The notes beneath the pieces were generated by a model that was not told the origin of the DNA, did no database searches, and was given only the letters and a program-made list of their open reading frames with translations. DNA of 23,565 bases, taken from the IMG/VR virus record IMGVR_UViG_3300024346_003735, positions 1 to 23,565 of that record; one strand, given 5' to 3'. The stretch comes from a virus. Made by a program: the position numbers and the translations under genes. Below are positions 1 to 7,660 of this stretch, one piece after another (the first letter of the stretch is position 1; every line of letters starts with the position of its first letter).

Positions 1-340
1 GCCTTGTAACTTCGTCATCACTATCTGGATCTGGTTCCATTCCTGGTTGTGTATTTTCCATTTCTGGCTCATCCATCATAGCTGACAAACGTTCCATATC
101 CATACGTGGTGAAAGCATTTTAGGTCCAACTTCTTCTGCGGCACCTAGTCCTGCATTTTTCATCATGTCTAGTAGATCAGCAACGTGTTCTTTACCACTT
201 GCGTTCATACTAACATTTACTGTTACTGGATTGCCTTTGTCTACTTCTGGAGCCATTGGTGGAGCCATTCCCATAGGACCTTCTCCAATTCCACATTCTT
301 CGATGTGATCCATTGATTCAATTAATTTCTTCATATTCAT
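1..340 (-). CDS. Conserved virion-type protein, 3' end cut by window edge
   Basis: This is the N-terminal 113 residues of a leftward gene; the stop lies beyond base 1. The ATG at 340-338 is preceded by a strong GGAGG that sits inside the last codons of the upstream gene, whose TGA is at 345-347, so the two are probably translationally coupled. The protein opens MNMKKLIESMDHIEE, followed by a Met/Pro/Gly-rich stretch (about residues 21-34). A short conserved block, VTVNVSMNASGKEHVADLL, comes next, and then an acidic Met/Glu/Asp-rich tail. I associate this pattern from memory with uncharacterised proteins of T4-like marine phages, near terminase and head genes. No catalytic motif, signal peptide or membrane segment is visible. 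A structural or scaffold-associated role is inferred from position only. Confidence 0.7.
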   Translation of the reverse strand, partial: MNMKKLIESMDHIEECGIGEGPMGMAPPMAPEVDKGNPVTVNVSMNASGKEHVADLLDMMKNAGLGAAEEVGPKMLSPRMDMERLSAMMDEPEMENTQPGMEPDPDSDDEVTR

Positions 341-344
341 TTTA

Positions 345-902
345 TCAGCCTCCCACAACTGCTTTAGTATTTTCTACATCGCCGATATCTGATGACTCTC
401 CAACTGGAGCACCTTCCGCACCACTGTGTTCATTTTCTTTGCGATCTTTTTCTAATTCTTGTAATAGACTCATTACTCTGTTACCAGCTACTGAATCCTG
501 TGCGCTTTCCCCGCCCATGTCTTCTGTAGTTAACTTAGTATCATACGGAGCATCGTCTTTCATTTCTTGATACTCTTCTCTAGGATCATTTGCATTGCGT
601 ACAATAATATGTGCTTGATCACAACCACAGCAACGTGCAACGTATTCTTGTAGCACTTGACTAGTACTAGGATATTCTAACTCTGTTTCAAAATAAGTAA
701 CTTCCATATTCTGTAACTGTGGAAAGTCTAATGGACGTTCTTGTATTGGAGTCTTCTTGCCAGGAGTCATGTTTAATACTTTAAACTTTCTCAAACAAGT
801 TTCCATGGAGTCTTCAAAACCTTCTGGTAAAGGTCCTGCTACACCTATTTTAAATTCGTAAGTCTTTTTAGACTCGTTTAGTAATGTTTTAAATGATCTC
901 AT
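345..902 (-). CDS. Conserved T4-like marine phage protein of unknown function (185 aa)
   Basis: The protein begins MRSFKTLLNESKKTYEFKIG and carries a conserved-looking core (GKKTPIQERPLDFPQLQN, then EVTYFETELEYPSTSQVLQEY). A Cys cluster (ARCCGCDQAHIIVR, about residues 89-102) follows, and then a long acidic, low-complexity C-terminal third rich in Glu, Asp and Gly. I recognise the layout as a recurring hypothetical protein of cyanophage-like myoviruses but know no assigned function. The Cys cluster is too short to call a zinc finger. The start at 902 has AGGA about 10 bases upstream and its own late promoter (GATAAATA at 936-929). An out-of-frame ATG at 909 lies between the two. The gene sits between gp16 and another virion-type gene, which suggests a capsid or packaging-associated product. 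Confidence 0.75.
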   Translation of the reverse strand: MRSFKTLLNESKKTYEFKIGVAGPLPEGFEDSMETCLRKFKVLNMTPGKKTPIQERPLDFPQLQNMEVTYFETELEYPSTSQVLQEYVARCCGCDQAHIIVRNANDPREEYQEMKDDAPYDTKLTTEDMGGESAQDSVAGNRVMSLLQELEKDRKENEHSGAEGAPVGESSDIGDVENTKAVVGG

Positions 903-927
903 TGCGCATTGATCCTGTTCTATATTA

Positions 928-1431
928 TTATTTATCTTTATCTATACCTTTGAGCTTCTCTAATAGACTATTTCTGTCAGTAACCACGTATCCGGCGCCG
1001 TTAACCATGTCTCCGTCGCCTGGGCCTGTACTGTCTTTATCCATTTTTTCTTTTTTAAGTTGCAGCTCAATCATCTTTAGTTTTTTATCTAATTTTGCAA
1101 CTTTAGCATCTAAGCTAGTTTTAAGCATTCCGCCAGCAGTTTCAAATACTCTACCACTATAACGACTTTCAACATTCATGCCCAAATCCATAAGATCATC
1201 ATATGCTTGCATGGCTTTATCAGCAACTTCATTTAGTTCCTTATCAGCCATATCGCCTAAACCTTTTACAGCCGGTAATGCTGAAGATATTTTATCAAAT
1301 TCTTCAATATCACGAAATGTTTCTGCTTGAGTAATTTCGTACTTAGACTGTTGTTCTTCTTGAGCTTCTGCTTGTTCTATTATTTCTTTAGAATCAGGTA
1401 AGTTCAATAAGTCTTCTAATTTTTTGGTCAT
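928..1431 (-). CDS. gp16: Terminase small subunit, gp16-like
   Basis: This would be the DNA-packaging small terminase, which in T4 forms rings that regulate the gp17 motor and recognise DNA for packaging. The 167-aa length is close to T4 gp16 (164 aa). The fold order also matches: an acidic N-terminus (LEDLLNLPDSKEI), a central helical segment (about residues 37-95) containing YDDLMDLGMNVESRYSGRVF, then a helix pair ending in a charged coiled-coil-like stretch (AKLDKKLKMIELQLKKEKMD, about 113-132), and a Gly/Asp-rich tail. Identification rests on this layout plus remembered similarity to the T4 central domain (helix followed by a turn and a 'MLKTSLDAK' type helix). The ATG at 1431 has a weak TGGA upstream and its own late promoter. 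In T4, gp16 abuts gp17; here it does not. Confidence 0.75.
   Translation of the reverse strand: MTKKLEDLLNLPDSKEIIEQAEAQEEQQSKYEITQAETFRDIEEFDKISSALPAVKGLGDMADKELNEVADKAMQAYDDLMDLGMNVESRYSGRVFETAGGMLKTSLDAKVAKLDKKLKMIELQLKKEKMDKDSTGPGDGDMVNGAGYVVTDRNSLLEKLKGIDKDK
929..936 (-). promoter_or_regulatory. T4-type late promoter for the 185-aa gene
   Basis: GATAAATA on the minus strand matches the T4 late -10 element TATAAATA at 7 of 8 positions. It overlaps the TAA stop of gp16. The predicted start, 6 bases past the last A, is near 923, giving a leader of about 21 bases that contains AGGA. Confidence 0.6.
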
Positions 1432-1457
1432 TAATCCATTCCATTATATGCTACTAT

Positions 1458-1465
1458 TATTTATC
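1458..1465 (-). promoter_or_regulatory. T4-type late promoter for gp16
   Basis: GATAAATA on the minus strand, overlapping the last codons of gp4. The downstream extension, ATAGTAG, is nearly the same as that of the promoter of the following gene. The predicted start is near 1452, about 20 bases before the gp16 ATG. Confidence 0.6.
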
Positions 1466-1898
1466 TTCTGCGACCTGTATGGAAAATATCATCTTCAGTA
1501 ACAATACGGAATAATATACCTTTTTGTTTGCACCAAGCTCTAGCTGCTTCCCACTTGGCTTGATTAACTACATAATGTGCTTGATTATGTTTGCTTTTGC
1601 CTAGCCGTTCTCGCATTGCTTGATTAGCAGGTTTAACTTCAATTAGTTCTACACGTTTTTTAGTACTTTTATCTGCATATGCAATAAAGAAGTCAGGTAC
1701 ATATATAGTTTGCTTGCCAGTTAATGGATTTCGATAAGGTATACGCACAGCTTCGCTTGCCCATTGTTCTATTGCTGGATGTTCGTCACAAAACTTCATA
1801 AAAGTAAATTCCCATCCGCTGCGATATGTAGGTGTTTTGTTTCCTATATATTTTTGTGGATTTTTTAGATTGAATTTACCTTGCGCAAAACGACCCAT
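1461..1898 (-). CDS. gp4: Head completion protein gp4-like, PD-(D/E)XK nuclease fold
   Basis: T4 gp4 (also called gp50/65 in older maps) is needed to finish DNA-filled heads so that tails can join. The family has a restriction-endonuclease-like fold. In this 145-aa protein the nuclease signature is readable: E30 in YRSGWEFTFM, D69 in YVPDFFI, and E87-x-K89 in ELIEVKP, followed by the conserved NQAKWEAARAWC helix (about residues 112-123) and a C-terminal beta strand (LFRIVTEDDI). The length matches the T4 protein (about 150 aa). All acidic and lysine residues of the putative active site are present, so the fold may be catalytically active. The start is 2 bases from the previous gene's stop, which points to a coupled pair. 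Confidence 0.85.
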   Translation of the reverse strand: MGRFAQGKFNLKNPQKYIGNKTPTYRSGWEFTFMKFCDEHPAIEQWASEAVRIPYRNPLTGKQTIYVPDFFIAYADKSTKKRVELIEVKPANQAMRERLGKSKHNQAHYVVNQAKWEAARAWCKQKGILFRIVTEDDIFHTGRRR

Positions 1899-1899
1899 A

Positions 1900-2241
1900 T
1901 CATATTACAACGTTTCTTTGATCAAATAGTTGTGAGTTAGATATGTCTTCACGAAATCCTAATACGCTAGTTTTAGATCTGTTAAAATTAAGTATTTGAG
2001 CGACAATTAAACTTAGTTGCACATCTGTTACACCTTTTAATGTATCTAAAAGTTGTTGCACATTTAATTCGTCTATTTTGGCTTGCTGTAATAATACACT
2101 TGCTGTATTAATAGCAGATACTTTGCCAAATCCTCTTTTTAAGAAATAACCAATAACTGCATCAACTTCACTTGCGTTATAGCTAATCTCTATATCATAA
2201 AAATTATTAAAAAACTCTGGTGTTAATTCTGTAGTTGACAT
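1900..2241 (-). CDS. Conserved T4-like marine phage protein (113 aa), unknown function
   Basis: This small soluble protein begins with the pattern TPEFFNNFYDIEISYNASEVDAV, contains GYFLKRGFGKVSAINTASVL and ends with RSKTSVLGFREDISNSQLFD. I recall very similar short proteins in cyanophage-type myoviruses, always next to head or tail completion genes, but no function is established. It is mostly helical by eye (LLQQAKIDELNVQQLLDTL) and has no Cys, membrane or catalytic motif. It is packed between the 408-aa tube-like gene (1 base apart) and gp4 (1 base apart), so it is probably co-transcribed and co-translated with them. Tail or baseplate assembly is possible but unproven. Confidence 0.75.
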   Translation of the reverse strand: MSTTELTPEFFNNFYDIEISYNASEVDAVIGYFLKRGFGKVSAINTASVLLQQAKIDELNVQQLLDTLKGVTDVQLSLIVAQILNFNRSKTSVLGFREDISNSQLFDQRNVVI

Positions 2242-2242
2242 A

Positions 2243-3469
2243 TTAAGTTCCGCCTATATTATTAATTGCATTAGATGCAACTTGTGCTAATTTTTGGTTG
2301 CCTCCAGCAATACTATCTGTTACTTGTTTATTGTATGCAGATTTTTGTGATGCATTAGCACTATTGTAAGCATTAATACTTACATTGTTTAATGCTCCAC
2401 TATTAACTAAAGCTGGCATAACTTGACTTGCAACACTAGGATTTGCAAGGCTTTGCACAATCTGTGTAGAACTAAGTATTCTACTATTGTTTGATGTTGA
2501 AGTTGTAGTTTCCACTCTATTCTGACTATCTGGTACAGACAAGTTATTTTTTGATAATACATTAGTTACTAAGCCGCCAATAAGTCCTGCGCCAACTTGT
2601 TTTAAAATATTTTTACTTGGACTATTACTATTACCAAATGCTTTATTTAATAATGCACTTGTGCCTAATCCTATTAATGCAGGTAATAAACCTTTTTCAC
2701 CACCGTTTGGAATCATAGCATTATCTAGATAACCTAATGGACTTGGTTCTACATCATAACCGACTGCTGCATCTGCAAAGCCTGCTGGAGTATCATTAAC
2801 AACATTTCCGCTAGTATACTGCACACCTTCGTATGCAACAGTTATTGTATTCTCGTTAAATCCGCCATCGCTGGCATCAACGCCACCGTGGTCCCAAGCA
2901 CTTAGTAATGGATTAACTAATGTGTATGCTACCCATTCTCTACGTGCCAATTGATAAATTGTAATGTATTTGAAGAATGGATTTTTCTTACGATTGTCTA
3001 AACCATATGAAGGTACTCTAGCAAAATATTTGTCACGAGGACCGTATGCTGCTTCTGAACCTGTGGTATTTTTATTAGCATCAACAAAGTAATATCTGTA
3101 ATATTCTTCTAATAATGCTCTAGTTACACCAGTGTTATCATCATGAAAAGTAATTCTGCAATCTTGGTAATCTACTCTAGTTTGTACATTCTTTTTACGA
3201 TTGTATTGTTGCTTGTTTTCTACACTTGCTCTAAAACTAGGCAAGTCTGCACTTTTAACAAGTACACCTAGTTCTTTTTGAAATTGGAATACATTTGATG
3301 TTGCGCTGTTGCCAACTTCATCATTAGGCTCGAACCTAACATGATACATGTATTTAGATTTAGGAGCAAACGCAAAATTATTTTGCGTATAGATTTGGTT
3401 CGCATGACGAGCATCACGTAAATGTGTTTCTGACTGTAAATTGAATAGGAATGCATCTTTTAAACTCAT
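2243..3469 (-). CDS. Tail-tube-fold structural protein, candidate gp54/baseplate tube initiator
   Basis: The N-terminal ~150 residues carry the phage tube signature: a beta strand (KYMYHVRFEPND), the LGVLVKSADLPSF strand, NKQQYNRKKNVQTRVDYQD, then ITFHDDNTG and a helix ending EEYYRYYFVD. T4 gp19 and its relative gp54, which starts the tube on the baseplate, share this fold. A second, longer part follows (residues ~165-408) with two Gly/Leu-rich hydrophobic segments (about 260-278 and 289-305) and a Ser/Asn-rich tail. That makes it 408 aa against 214 for the gp19 in this window. gp54 is the most economical guess because there is already a gp19, but a second tube-like virion protein is equally possible. 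The ATG at 3469 lacks a normal ribosome binding site (see its promoter). Confidence 0.65.
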   Translation of the reverse strand: MSLKDAFLFNLQSETHLRDARHANQIYTQNNFAFAPKSKYMYHVRFEPNDEVGNSATSNVFQFQKELGVLVKSADLPSFRASVENKQQYNRKKNVQTRVDYQDCRITFHDDNTGVTRALLEEYYRYYFVDANKNTTGSEAAYGPRDKYFARVPSYGLDNRKKNPFFKYITIYQLARREWVAYTLVNPLLSAWDHGGVDASDGGFNENTITVAYEGVQYTSGNVVNDTPAGFADAAVGYDVEPSPLGYLDNAMIPNGGEKGLLPALIGLGTSALLNKAFGNSNSPSKNILKQVGAGLIGGLVTNVLSKNNLSVPDSQNRVETTTSTSNNSRILSSTQIVQSLANPSVASQVMPALVNSGALNNVSINAYNSANASQKSAYNKQVTDSIAGGNQKLAQVASNAINNIGGT

Positions 3470-3474
3470 ACTAA

Positions 3475-3482
3475 TATTTATC
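3475..3482 (-). promoter_or_regulatory. T4-type late promoter giving a predicted leaderless mRNA
   Basis: GATAAATA on the minus strand lies 5 bases before the ATG at 3469. In T4 late promoters the octamer covers about -13 to -6, so the predicted +1 is exactly 3469, the A of the ATG. No Shine-Dalgarno sequence lies in the intervening bases (TTAGT). Confidence 0.6.
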
Positions 3483-3507
3483 CTTGTGAATTATCCGTGC
3501 ATATAAA

Positions 3508-3546
3508 GAAAAAACGAAGACCGCGTTAACAACCTTCGTTTTTCTT
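3508..3546 (-). terminator. Rho-independent terminator after gp19
   Basis: A perfect 10-bp inverted repeat, AAAAACGAAG (3510-3519) and CTTCGTTTTT (3534-3543), flanks a 14-base loop. On the minus strand it ends in a run of Ts (TTCGTTTTTTC), so it should stop leftward transcripts from gp18-gp19. The A-run on the other side could make it work in both directions. Placed between gp19 and the next gene's late promoter, it separates two transcription units. Confidence 0.8.
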
Positions 3547-3574
3547 TTAAAACACCAACCTATAACTAAGCGTA

Positions 3575-4219
3575 TTAGCCAGTAACAGTTGTTCCACCTG
3601 TTGCCGCTGCTACTGCTCTTGCAGTTGCTTCGCCAATACCTTCGAATGATTCATCTGCACCAAACTGTATAGCATTATCATAACGTATAGTTAATGATGT
3701 TGTTACTGCTTCGTTTGTTGCATATGCTAACGTGTTGTAGTTAGCTGATTCAATGTAGCAACCTACTAATTGGAAGCGATCAATTACTGCTGCTCCATTA
3801 GCACCGTTACCACCGTCTAGAACTTCAATTCTAGTTTGGAATTTGTATGTTCCACTTGACACTGCACTAGATTGCTCAAAGAAGTCGAACTGTCTTTGTA
3901 GCTGCTGTCCAACAACTTTTTGTACGTTGTTGTTTGCATCTTCGCGTAGTGTTAGCGTAATTGGTTCCCATGTGTGCTTACCTGCAAGATATGTTCTTGA
4001 GTTATAAGCGTCAATAGTCATTTGTTCAAAACTAACGTTTGGACGACTTACGTCTACTACTTGTCTTGAAATTTCTCTTGTACCATCTGGTCCTCCAGTA
4101 GTACCAAAATTGTCTAGTAATACTCTAAAACGATACTGTAGTTTAGGCATCAATAATGATGAGTTACTTCCAGCGCCTTCAGTAGGTACACTAATATTTT
4201 GTAAAGTTGTGATTGGCAT
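3575..4219 (-). CDS. gp19: Tail tube protein gp19-like
   Basis: This is the inner tube subunit that stacks in hexamers inside the contractile sheath. At 214 aa it is somewhat longer than the T4 protein (163 aa). Tube-family features can be read in order: an N-terminal strand (MPKLQYRFRVLLDNFG, about residues 24-39), the REISRQVVDVSRPNVSFEQM segment, the strand HTWEPITLTLREDANN (about 82-97), a helix with QLQRQFDFFEQ, a strand pair (TYKFQTRIEVLDG, then RFQLVGCYIESANYN), and the closing TTSLTIRYDNAIQF. The C-terminus is an Ala/Thr/Gly-rich tail. The start at 4219 has a strong AGGAG 8 bases upstream and a late promoter, so it is presumably expressed at high level. It is directly downstream of gp18, the usual order sheath-tube in T4-like phages. 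Confidence 0.88.
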   Translation of the reverse strand: MPITTLQNISVPTEGAGSNSSLLMPKLQYRFRVLLDNFGTTGGPDGTREISRQVVDVSRPNVSFEQMTIDAYNSRTYLAGKHTWEPITLTLREDANNNVQKVVGQQLQRQFDFFEQSSAVSSGTYKFQTRIEVLDGGNGANGAAVIDRFQLVGCYIESANYNTLAYATNEAVTTSLTIRYDNAIQFGADESFEGIGEATARAVAAATGGTTVTG

Positions 4220-4236
4220 TATGTTCTCCTATACAG

Positions 4237-4244
4237 TATTTATG
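4237..4244 (-). promoter_or_regulatory. T4-type late promoter for gp19
   Basis: CATAAATA on the minus strand is followed by CTGTATAGGAG. The predicted start is near 4231, so the leader is about 12 bases long and essentially only the ribosome binding site AGGAGAAC. The gp18 promoter has the same CTGTA extension. Confidence 0.65.
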
Positions 4245-4248
4245 CCTC

Positions 4249-4276
4249 AATGAACGGAGTATTACCTCCGTTCATT
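4249..4276 (-). terminator. Strong hairpin between gp18 and gp19
   Basis: A perfect 11-bp inverted repeat, AATGAACGGAG (4249-4259) and CTCCGTTCATT (4266-4276), flanks a 6-base loop. It follows the gp18 stop and lies just before the gp19 late promoter. There is no T-run after it on the minus strand, so it is either a weak terminator or attenuator, or a 3' stabiliser of the gp18 mRNA. Confidence 0.55.
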
Positions 4277-4287
4277 ATGTGCGCATA

Positions 4288-7200
4288 TTAACCTAGTGCT
4301 GCAATTTCGCCTGTGTTTTTAATACGCAATGGAATGTAAATAAATTCAATTGCTTTAACTGGTTCAATTGCTATATCTAAGTATAGCTCGTTTCTATCAA
4401 TTCTAGCTGGTGTGTTGTTTGATTCATCACACACTACTAAGAAATCATACAATGCACGTAACGCTACTAATTCTAGTAACAATGCATCTGCTGCTGCTTT
4501 AACTTGATCACGTGTGATCTTGTCATTTGGCTCAAACAAGTATGGTTTCGCTAGTAGCTCTAGCTGTCCACGTAAGTAAACAGTTAAACGTGCTACGTTA
4601 ACTCTATCCAATGCACTTGCGTTTCTTGCACGAGTCTTTTGACCAAATACAACAAGTCCTGCACCACTAATAAATGTGATCGGGTTAATTGCATTTGAAT
4701 AAAGTGTATCACGCTGTCCAGTGTTTAATGCTACACTTACAAATTCGCCTTCGCTATTAATATAGCCTGAACTTGTAGCGTTGCTTACACCACCACGTCT
4801 TGTACCTGCTGGAGCAAACCAGGGGAACGCAACTTGGTCGTTTAGTATGATAGTGCGTAGTGCCATATGACTTGCTGGAACAACAATATTGTTTCCTGCA
4901 TTATCACTTGTAAAGCCTGAACCGTAATACATAGCCATGTACTCATCGTAACTAACTGCACCATTGTCATTATCTTCTAATGCTAGTTTAACGTTAGTTG
5001 CCCATTCATTTAATGAAGTTGCATCTGGTGTTAAACGGAATGGTGTATCACCAACAACAAATGCTGTTAAGCGTCTGTCATAGTTTAATGTGATCATTTC
5101 ACCAATTAGCTCTGGATAACCTGGAGTAGCTAACAAGTTAAACTGACGACTTTCTTCGTCACGTATTTCTTGGTTGCTATTAACAGTTGCTTGTAACGCT
5201 TGTACAACACTCTTACGCTGTGCATGACGTCCAAAGCTACCTGAACCATCTGCTTGGTTACCTGAGTCTGTTACCCATCTGTGTGGGTAGTAAGCTGCCA
5301 TTGACGCTCCTGCATCAACTCCGCCTTGACGAACGTTTTTAGCAGTTAAGTCTACATAGCTACGCTCAAAACGCTTAACGTTAAATCCGCTCTTACGTAA
5401 GTTCCATAACAACATACCTTTTGGATATAGTGCTGGATCTGGAGCATCTACGTCTACAAAGTCACTTACAAGCAATTCTGCAATAGATGCACTTGGTGCA
5501 TCGTCTGCTGTTCCGCCTGTGTCACCTTGACGTGCATCTGCAAATAGTATTCCGTTTTCAGTTGTTTGATCTGATTTATCAAGTAAGATCCACTTGCTAA
5601 GTGTAGCATTGTATCTATAAACTGCTGGATAATTTTCAACATCTGCTGTGCTTACCCAAATATCACCTTCTACTAGTGCAGTACCATCTGACTGTACAGT
5701 TGGCTCTGTTGCTGCAACTTGTGGTCCATCTGAGTCTGTTCCACTGTATGGACTTGAATCAGCTGATAAGCCAGTTCCGCCTACATAGTTAAGACCAACA
5801 AATGCATCGCCATTATGTACTAGGATGTCTACTTCGTCAACAACACTGTTGTACCATAGTTGACCATCTGCTGCTAAACTTAATGGAACATTGCCTGATG
5901 CTGTGTAAGTTAGTGGCTTCCAGTTTGAAGCTACTAAACCAGTTGCATTTGGTCCAACATATAAGTTAGCTGTTGTTGCTGCTGCAAAACCAAATCCTGC
6001 TAAACCACTATCTGTGTCAACTAATTTAATTTCTCCACCTAGTTTATGCTGAATTACAACTTTATTTGTTCCATCTACTAATGCTACAACATTTACTAGA
6101 CCTTTAGCATTAATTGCTGCTGCTAATAAATCAGCATCGCCACTTGCGCCTAATGTTGTTACACTTACTGTTGCAGGAGCAGTCATTGCTGCTGTATTAG
6201 CTCTTGATTCACTAATTGTAAATGTGTAAGTTGCTGCTGCAACTCCACTTGCTCCAATTACTGTGCCAGAGATGCTAGTTGCGCCTGCTGCTACTCTTGA
6301 ATAAACTTTGTAATTACCAATTGGGTTACCAAGCTCATCTACGTTAACTTTTGCATATAATGATCCAGCTAGTAAGTTTGCGCCACCGCCTGATTTATCA
6401 AGACCGTAAATTGAACTTTGTGCTGTAGTATAAATTGGTGTTGTTACAGTTGACCATAGCTGTGTCGCTGTGCTGTACTGTTTAACACTTAATTTTGCTC
6501 CACCATTTGGAGTAGTTGTTTTAATCCAAACACTACCACTTGGTGCTGGTGTAGTATCACCTGATTTAAATGCAGGTACTGCTGTGTGCGGTGCTGCTTC
6601 TAATCTTGGTGAACTAGATGTTCCTGCTGTTAGACCTAAGTCTGTTAACAAGTCACCTGTTCCTGCTGCTAGTAAAATTTTGCCATCTGCTACTGAACCG
6701 TTTGATTCACTTAATGAGTTTGCAAATAATTCAATTGAACCATCAACTAGTGCTGATGTTACACCAGCAACGCCTGCTGCATTAATAATTGTAACTAAAT
6801 CAGCAATACCTGTGCCACTTGCTAATACAACATTTGTGCCGTTAATACTAATTGAATCACTTTGAGTTAATGTTGGATTAGTTGCTGTGCCGCGTACCGC
6901 TGCCCAACTTGCTTTCCAAGCATCACTACCTAATTCTACCCAAGTACCTACGTTTGCAGTTCTTTGAGCTGCTGTACCGTAACCTGGAGTTTTGTAGTAT
7001 ACTCTGTTCATTGTGTCGTTAGCATCTATTGCATAATCGCCTAATTGGCCAATTGATGCTTTTGGTGCTGAGCCTAGTCCTGATACTAAATCAGTTGTTA
7101 CTGTAAGTACTGTTGGAGCCTTTGCTGCGAAAGTTTGTCCACCTGTTTGTGTAACTGCTAAGCCGTTCCATTGTAGGATACCGTAGTTGCTAGTTGAAGT

Positions 7201-7614
7201 GTCAAACCAGTAAGCGCCATTTGCTGGCTCTCCACCTGGTGCTGATGCACTTGCTGTTAATTCTGCTGAGTCTAAATCAGCTCTTACAACATACACACGA
7301 TTTGAAACGCCTAATGCAGAGTAAGCAGCTTGTAGGCCGTACTCGTTAAGCTCTCCACCGTGGATCATGTTGCCGTTATTATCGCTATAAAATAGAGGAT
7401 CGCCAAATGTTTCACCAAGCTCACGCTGACTAGTGATCAAATAAGGTTTTCCTGCATTTGCTTTTATCGTACCTGCTGCTGTTCCTGTTCCACTGCTTTT
7501 AGTTTTATTACTAGCAGTAGCAACAAAGATCATAGGTACCGTTCCAGCGGCAGCTGGGGTGTAGAACGATTCGTCAATTACATTGACTTCTACGCCTGGT
7601 GATACTAATGCCAT
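4288..7614 (-). CDS. gp18: Tail sheath protein gp18-like, greatly enlarged
   Basis: This is the contractile sheath subunit. The N-terminus (SPGVEVNVIDES, then a short beta region up to about residue 120, with RVYVVRADL) and the C-terminus (from about 720: MLLWNLRKSGFNVKRFERSY, YPHRWVTDSGN, PGYPELIGEMITLNYDRR, and the end IEPVKAIEFIYIPLRIKNTG) match the sheath family. The length is 1108 aa against 659 in T4, owing to an insertion at about residues 125-690 (bases ~5545-7240). The insertion holds at least five copies of a G-x-Y/W motif module (near 133, 192, 360, 584, 650). It also contains two stretches reminiscent of the flagellin hook IN motif (about 254-298 and 463-531). These probably form surface-exposed domains on the sheath. 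The ATG at 7614 has AGGAGA 6 bases upstream, with a late promoter before it. Confidence 0.92.
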   Translation of the reverse strand: MALVSPGVEVNVIDESFYTPAAAGTVPMIFVATASNKTKSSGTGTAAGTIKANAGKPYLITSQRELGETFGDPLFYSDNNGNMIHGGELNEYGLQAAYSALGVSNRVYVVRADLDSAELTASASAPGGEPANGAYWFDTSTSNYGILQWNGLAVTQTGGQTFAAKAPTVLTVTTDLVSGLGSAPKASIGQLGDYAIDANDTMNRVYYKTPGYGTAAQRTANVGTWVELGSDAWKASWAAVRGTATNPTLTQSDSISINGTNVVLASGTGIADLVTIINAAGVAGVTSALVDGSIELFANSLSESNGSVADGKILLAAGTGDLLTDLGLTAGTSSSPRLEAAPHTAVPAFKSGDTTPAPSGSVWIKTTTPNGGAKLSVKQYSTATQLWSTVTTPIYTTAQSSIYGLDKSGGGANLLAGSLYAKVNVDELGNPIGNYKVYSRVAAGATSISGTVIGASGVAAATYTFTISESRANTAAMTAPATVSVTTLGASGDADLLAAAINAKGLVNVVALVDGTNKVVIQHKLGGEIKLVDTDSGLAGFGFAAATTANLYVGPNATGLVASNWKPLTYTASGNVPLSLAADGQLWYNSVVDEVDILVHNGDAFVGLNYVGGTGLSADSSPYSGTDSDGPQVAATEPTVQSDGTALVEGDIWVSTADVENYPAVYRYNATLSKWILLDKSDQTTENGILFADARQGDTGGTADDAPSASIAELLVSDFVDVDAPDPALYPKGMLLWNLRKSGFNVKRFERSYVDLTAKNVRQGGVDAGASMAAYYPHRWVTDSGNQADGSGSFGRHAQRKSVVQALQATVNSNQEIRDEESRQFNLLATPGYPELIGEMITLNYDRRLTAFVVGDTPFRLTPDATSLNEWATNVKLALEDNDNGAVSYDEYMAMYYGSGFTSDNAGNNIVVPASHMALRTIILNDQVAFPWFAPAGTRRGGVSNATSSGYINSEGEFVSVALNTGQRDTLYSNAINPITFISGAGLVVFGQKTRARNASALDRVNVARLTVYLRGQLELLAKPYLFEPNDKITRDQVKAAADALLLELVALRALYDFLVVCDESNNTPARIDRNELYLDIAIEPVKAIEFIYIPLRIKNTGEIAALG

Positions 7615-7650
7615 GTTATTTCTCCTGTTGGATGTTAGTGTTCTGTACAG

Positions 7651-7658
7651 TATTTAGT
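7651..7658 (-). promoter_or_regulatory. T4-type late promoter for gp18
   Basis: ACTAAATA on the minus strand matches TATAAATA at 6 of 8 positions and shares the downstream CTGTA with the gp19 promoter. The predicted start is near 7645, about 31 bases before the ATG. The leader contains AGGAGA. Confidence 0.55.
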
Positions 7659-7660
7659 AG

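Noticed and set aside
2235-2262. Rightward TTGACA-16-TATTAT promoter-like sequence
   Set aside because: It lies antisense at a junction of two leftward genes with no rightward gene following; TTGACA comes from the start codons (Met-Ser-Thr) of the 113-aa gene.
3268-3456. 62-codon leftward frame inside the tube-like gene
   Set aside because: It fully overlaps the real gene in another frame and has no promoter or ribosome binding site.
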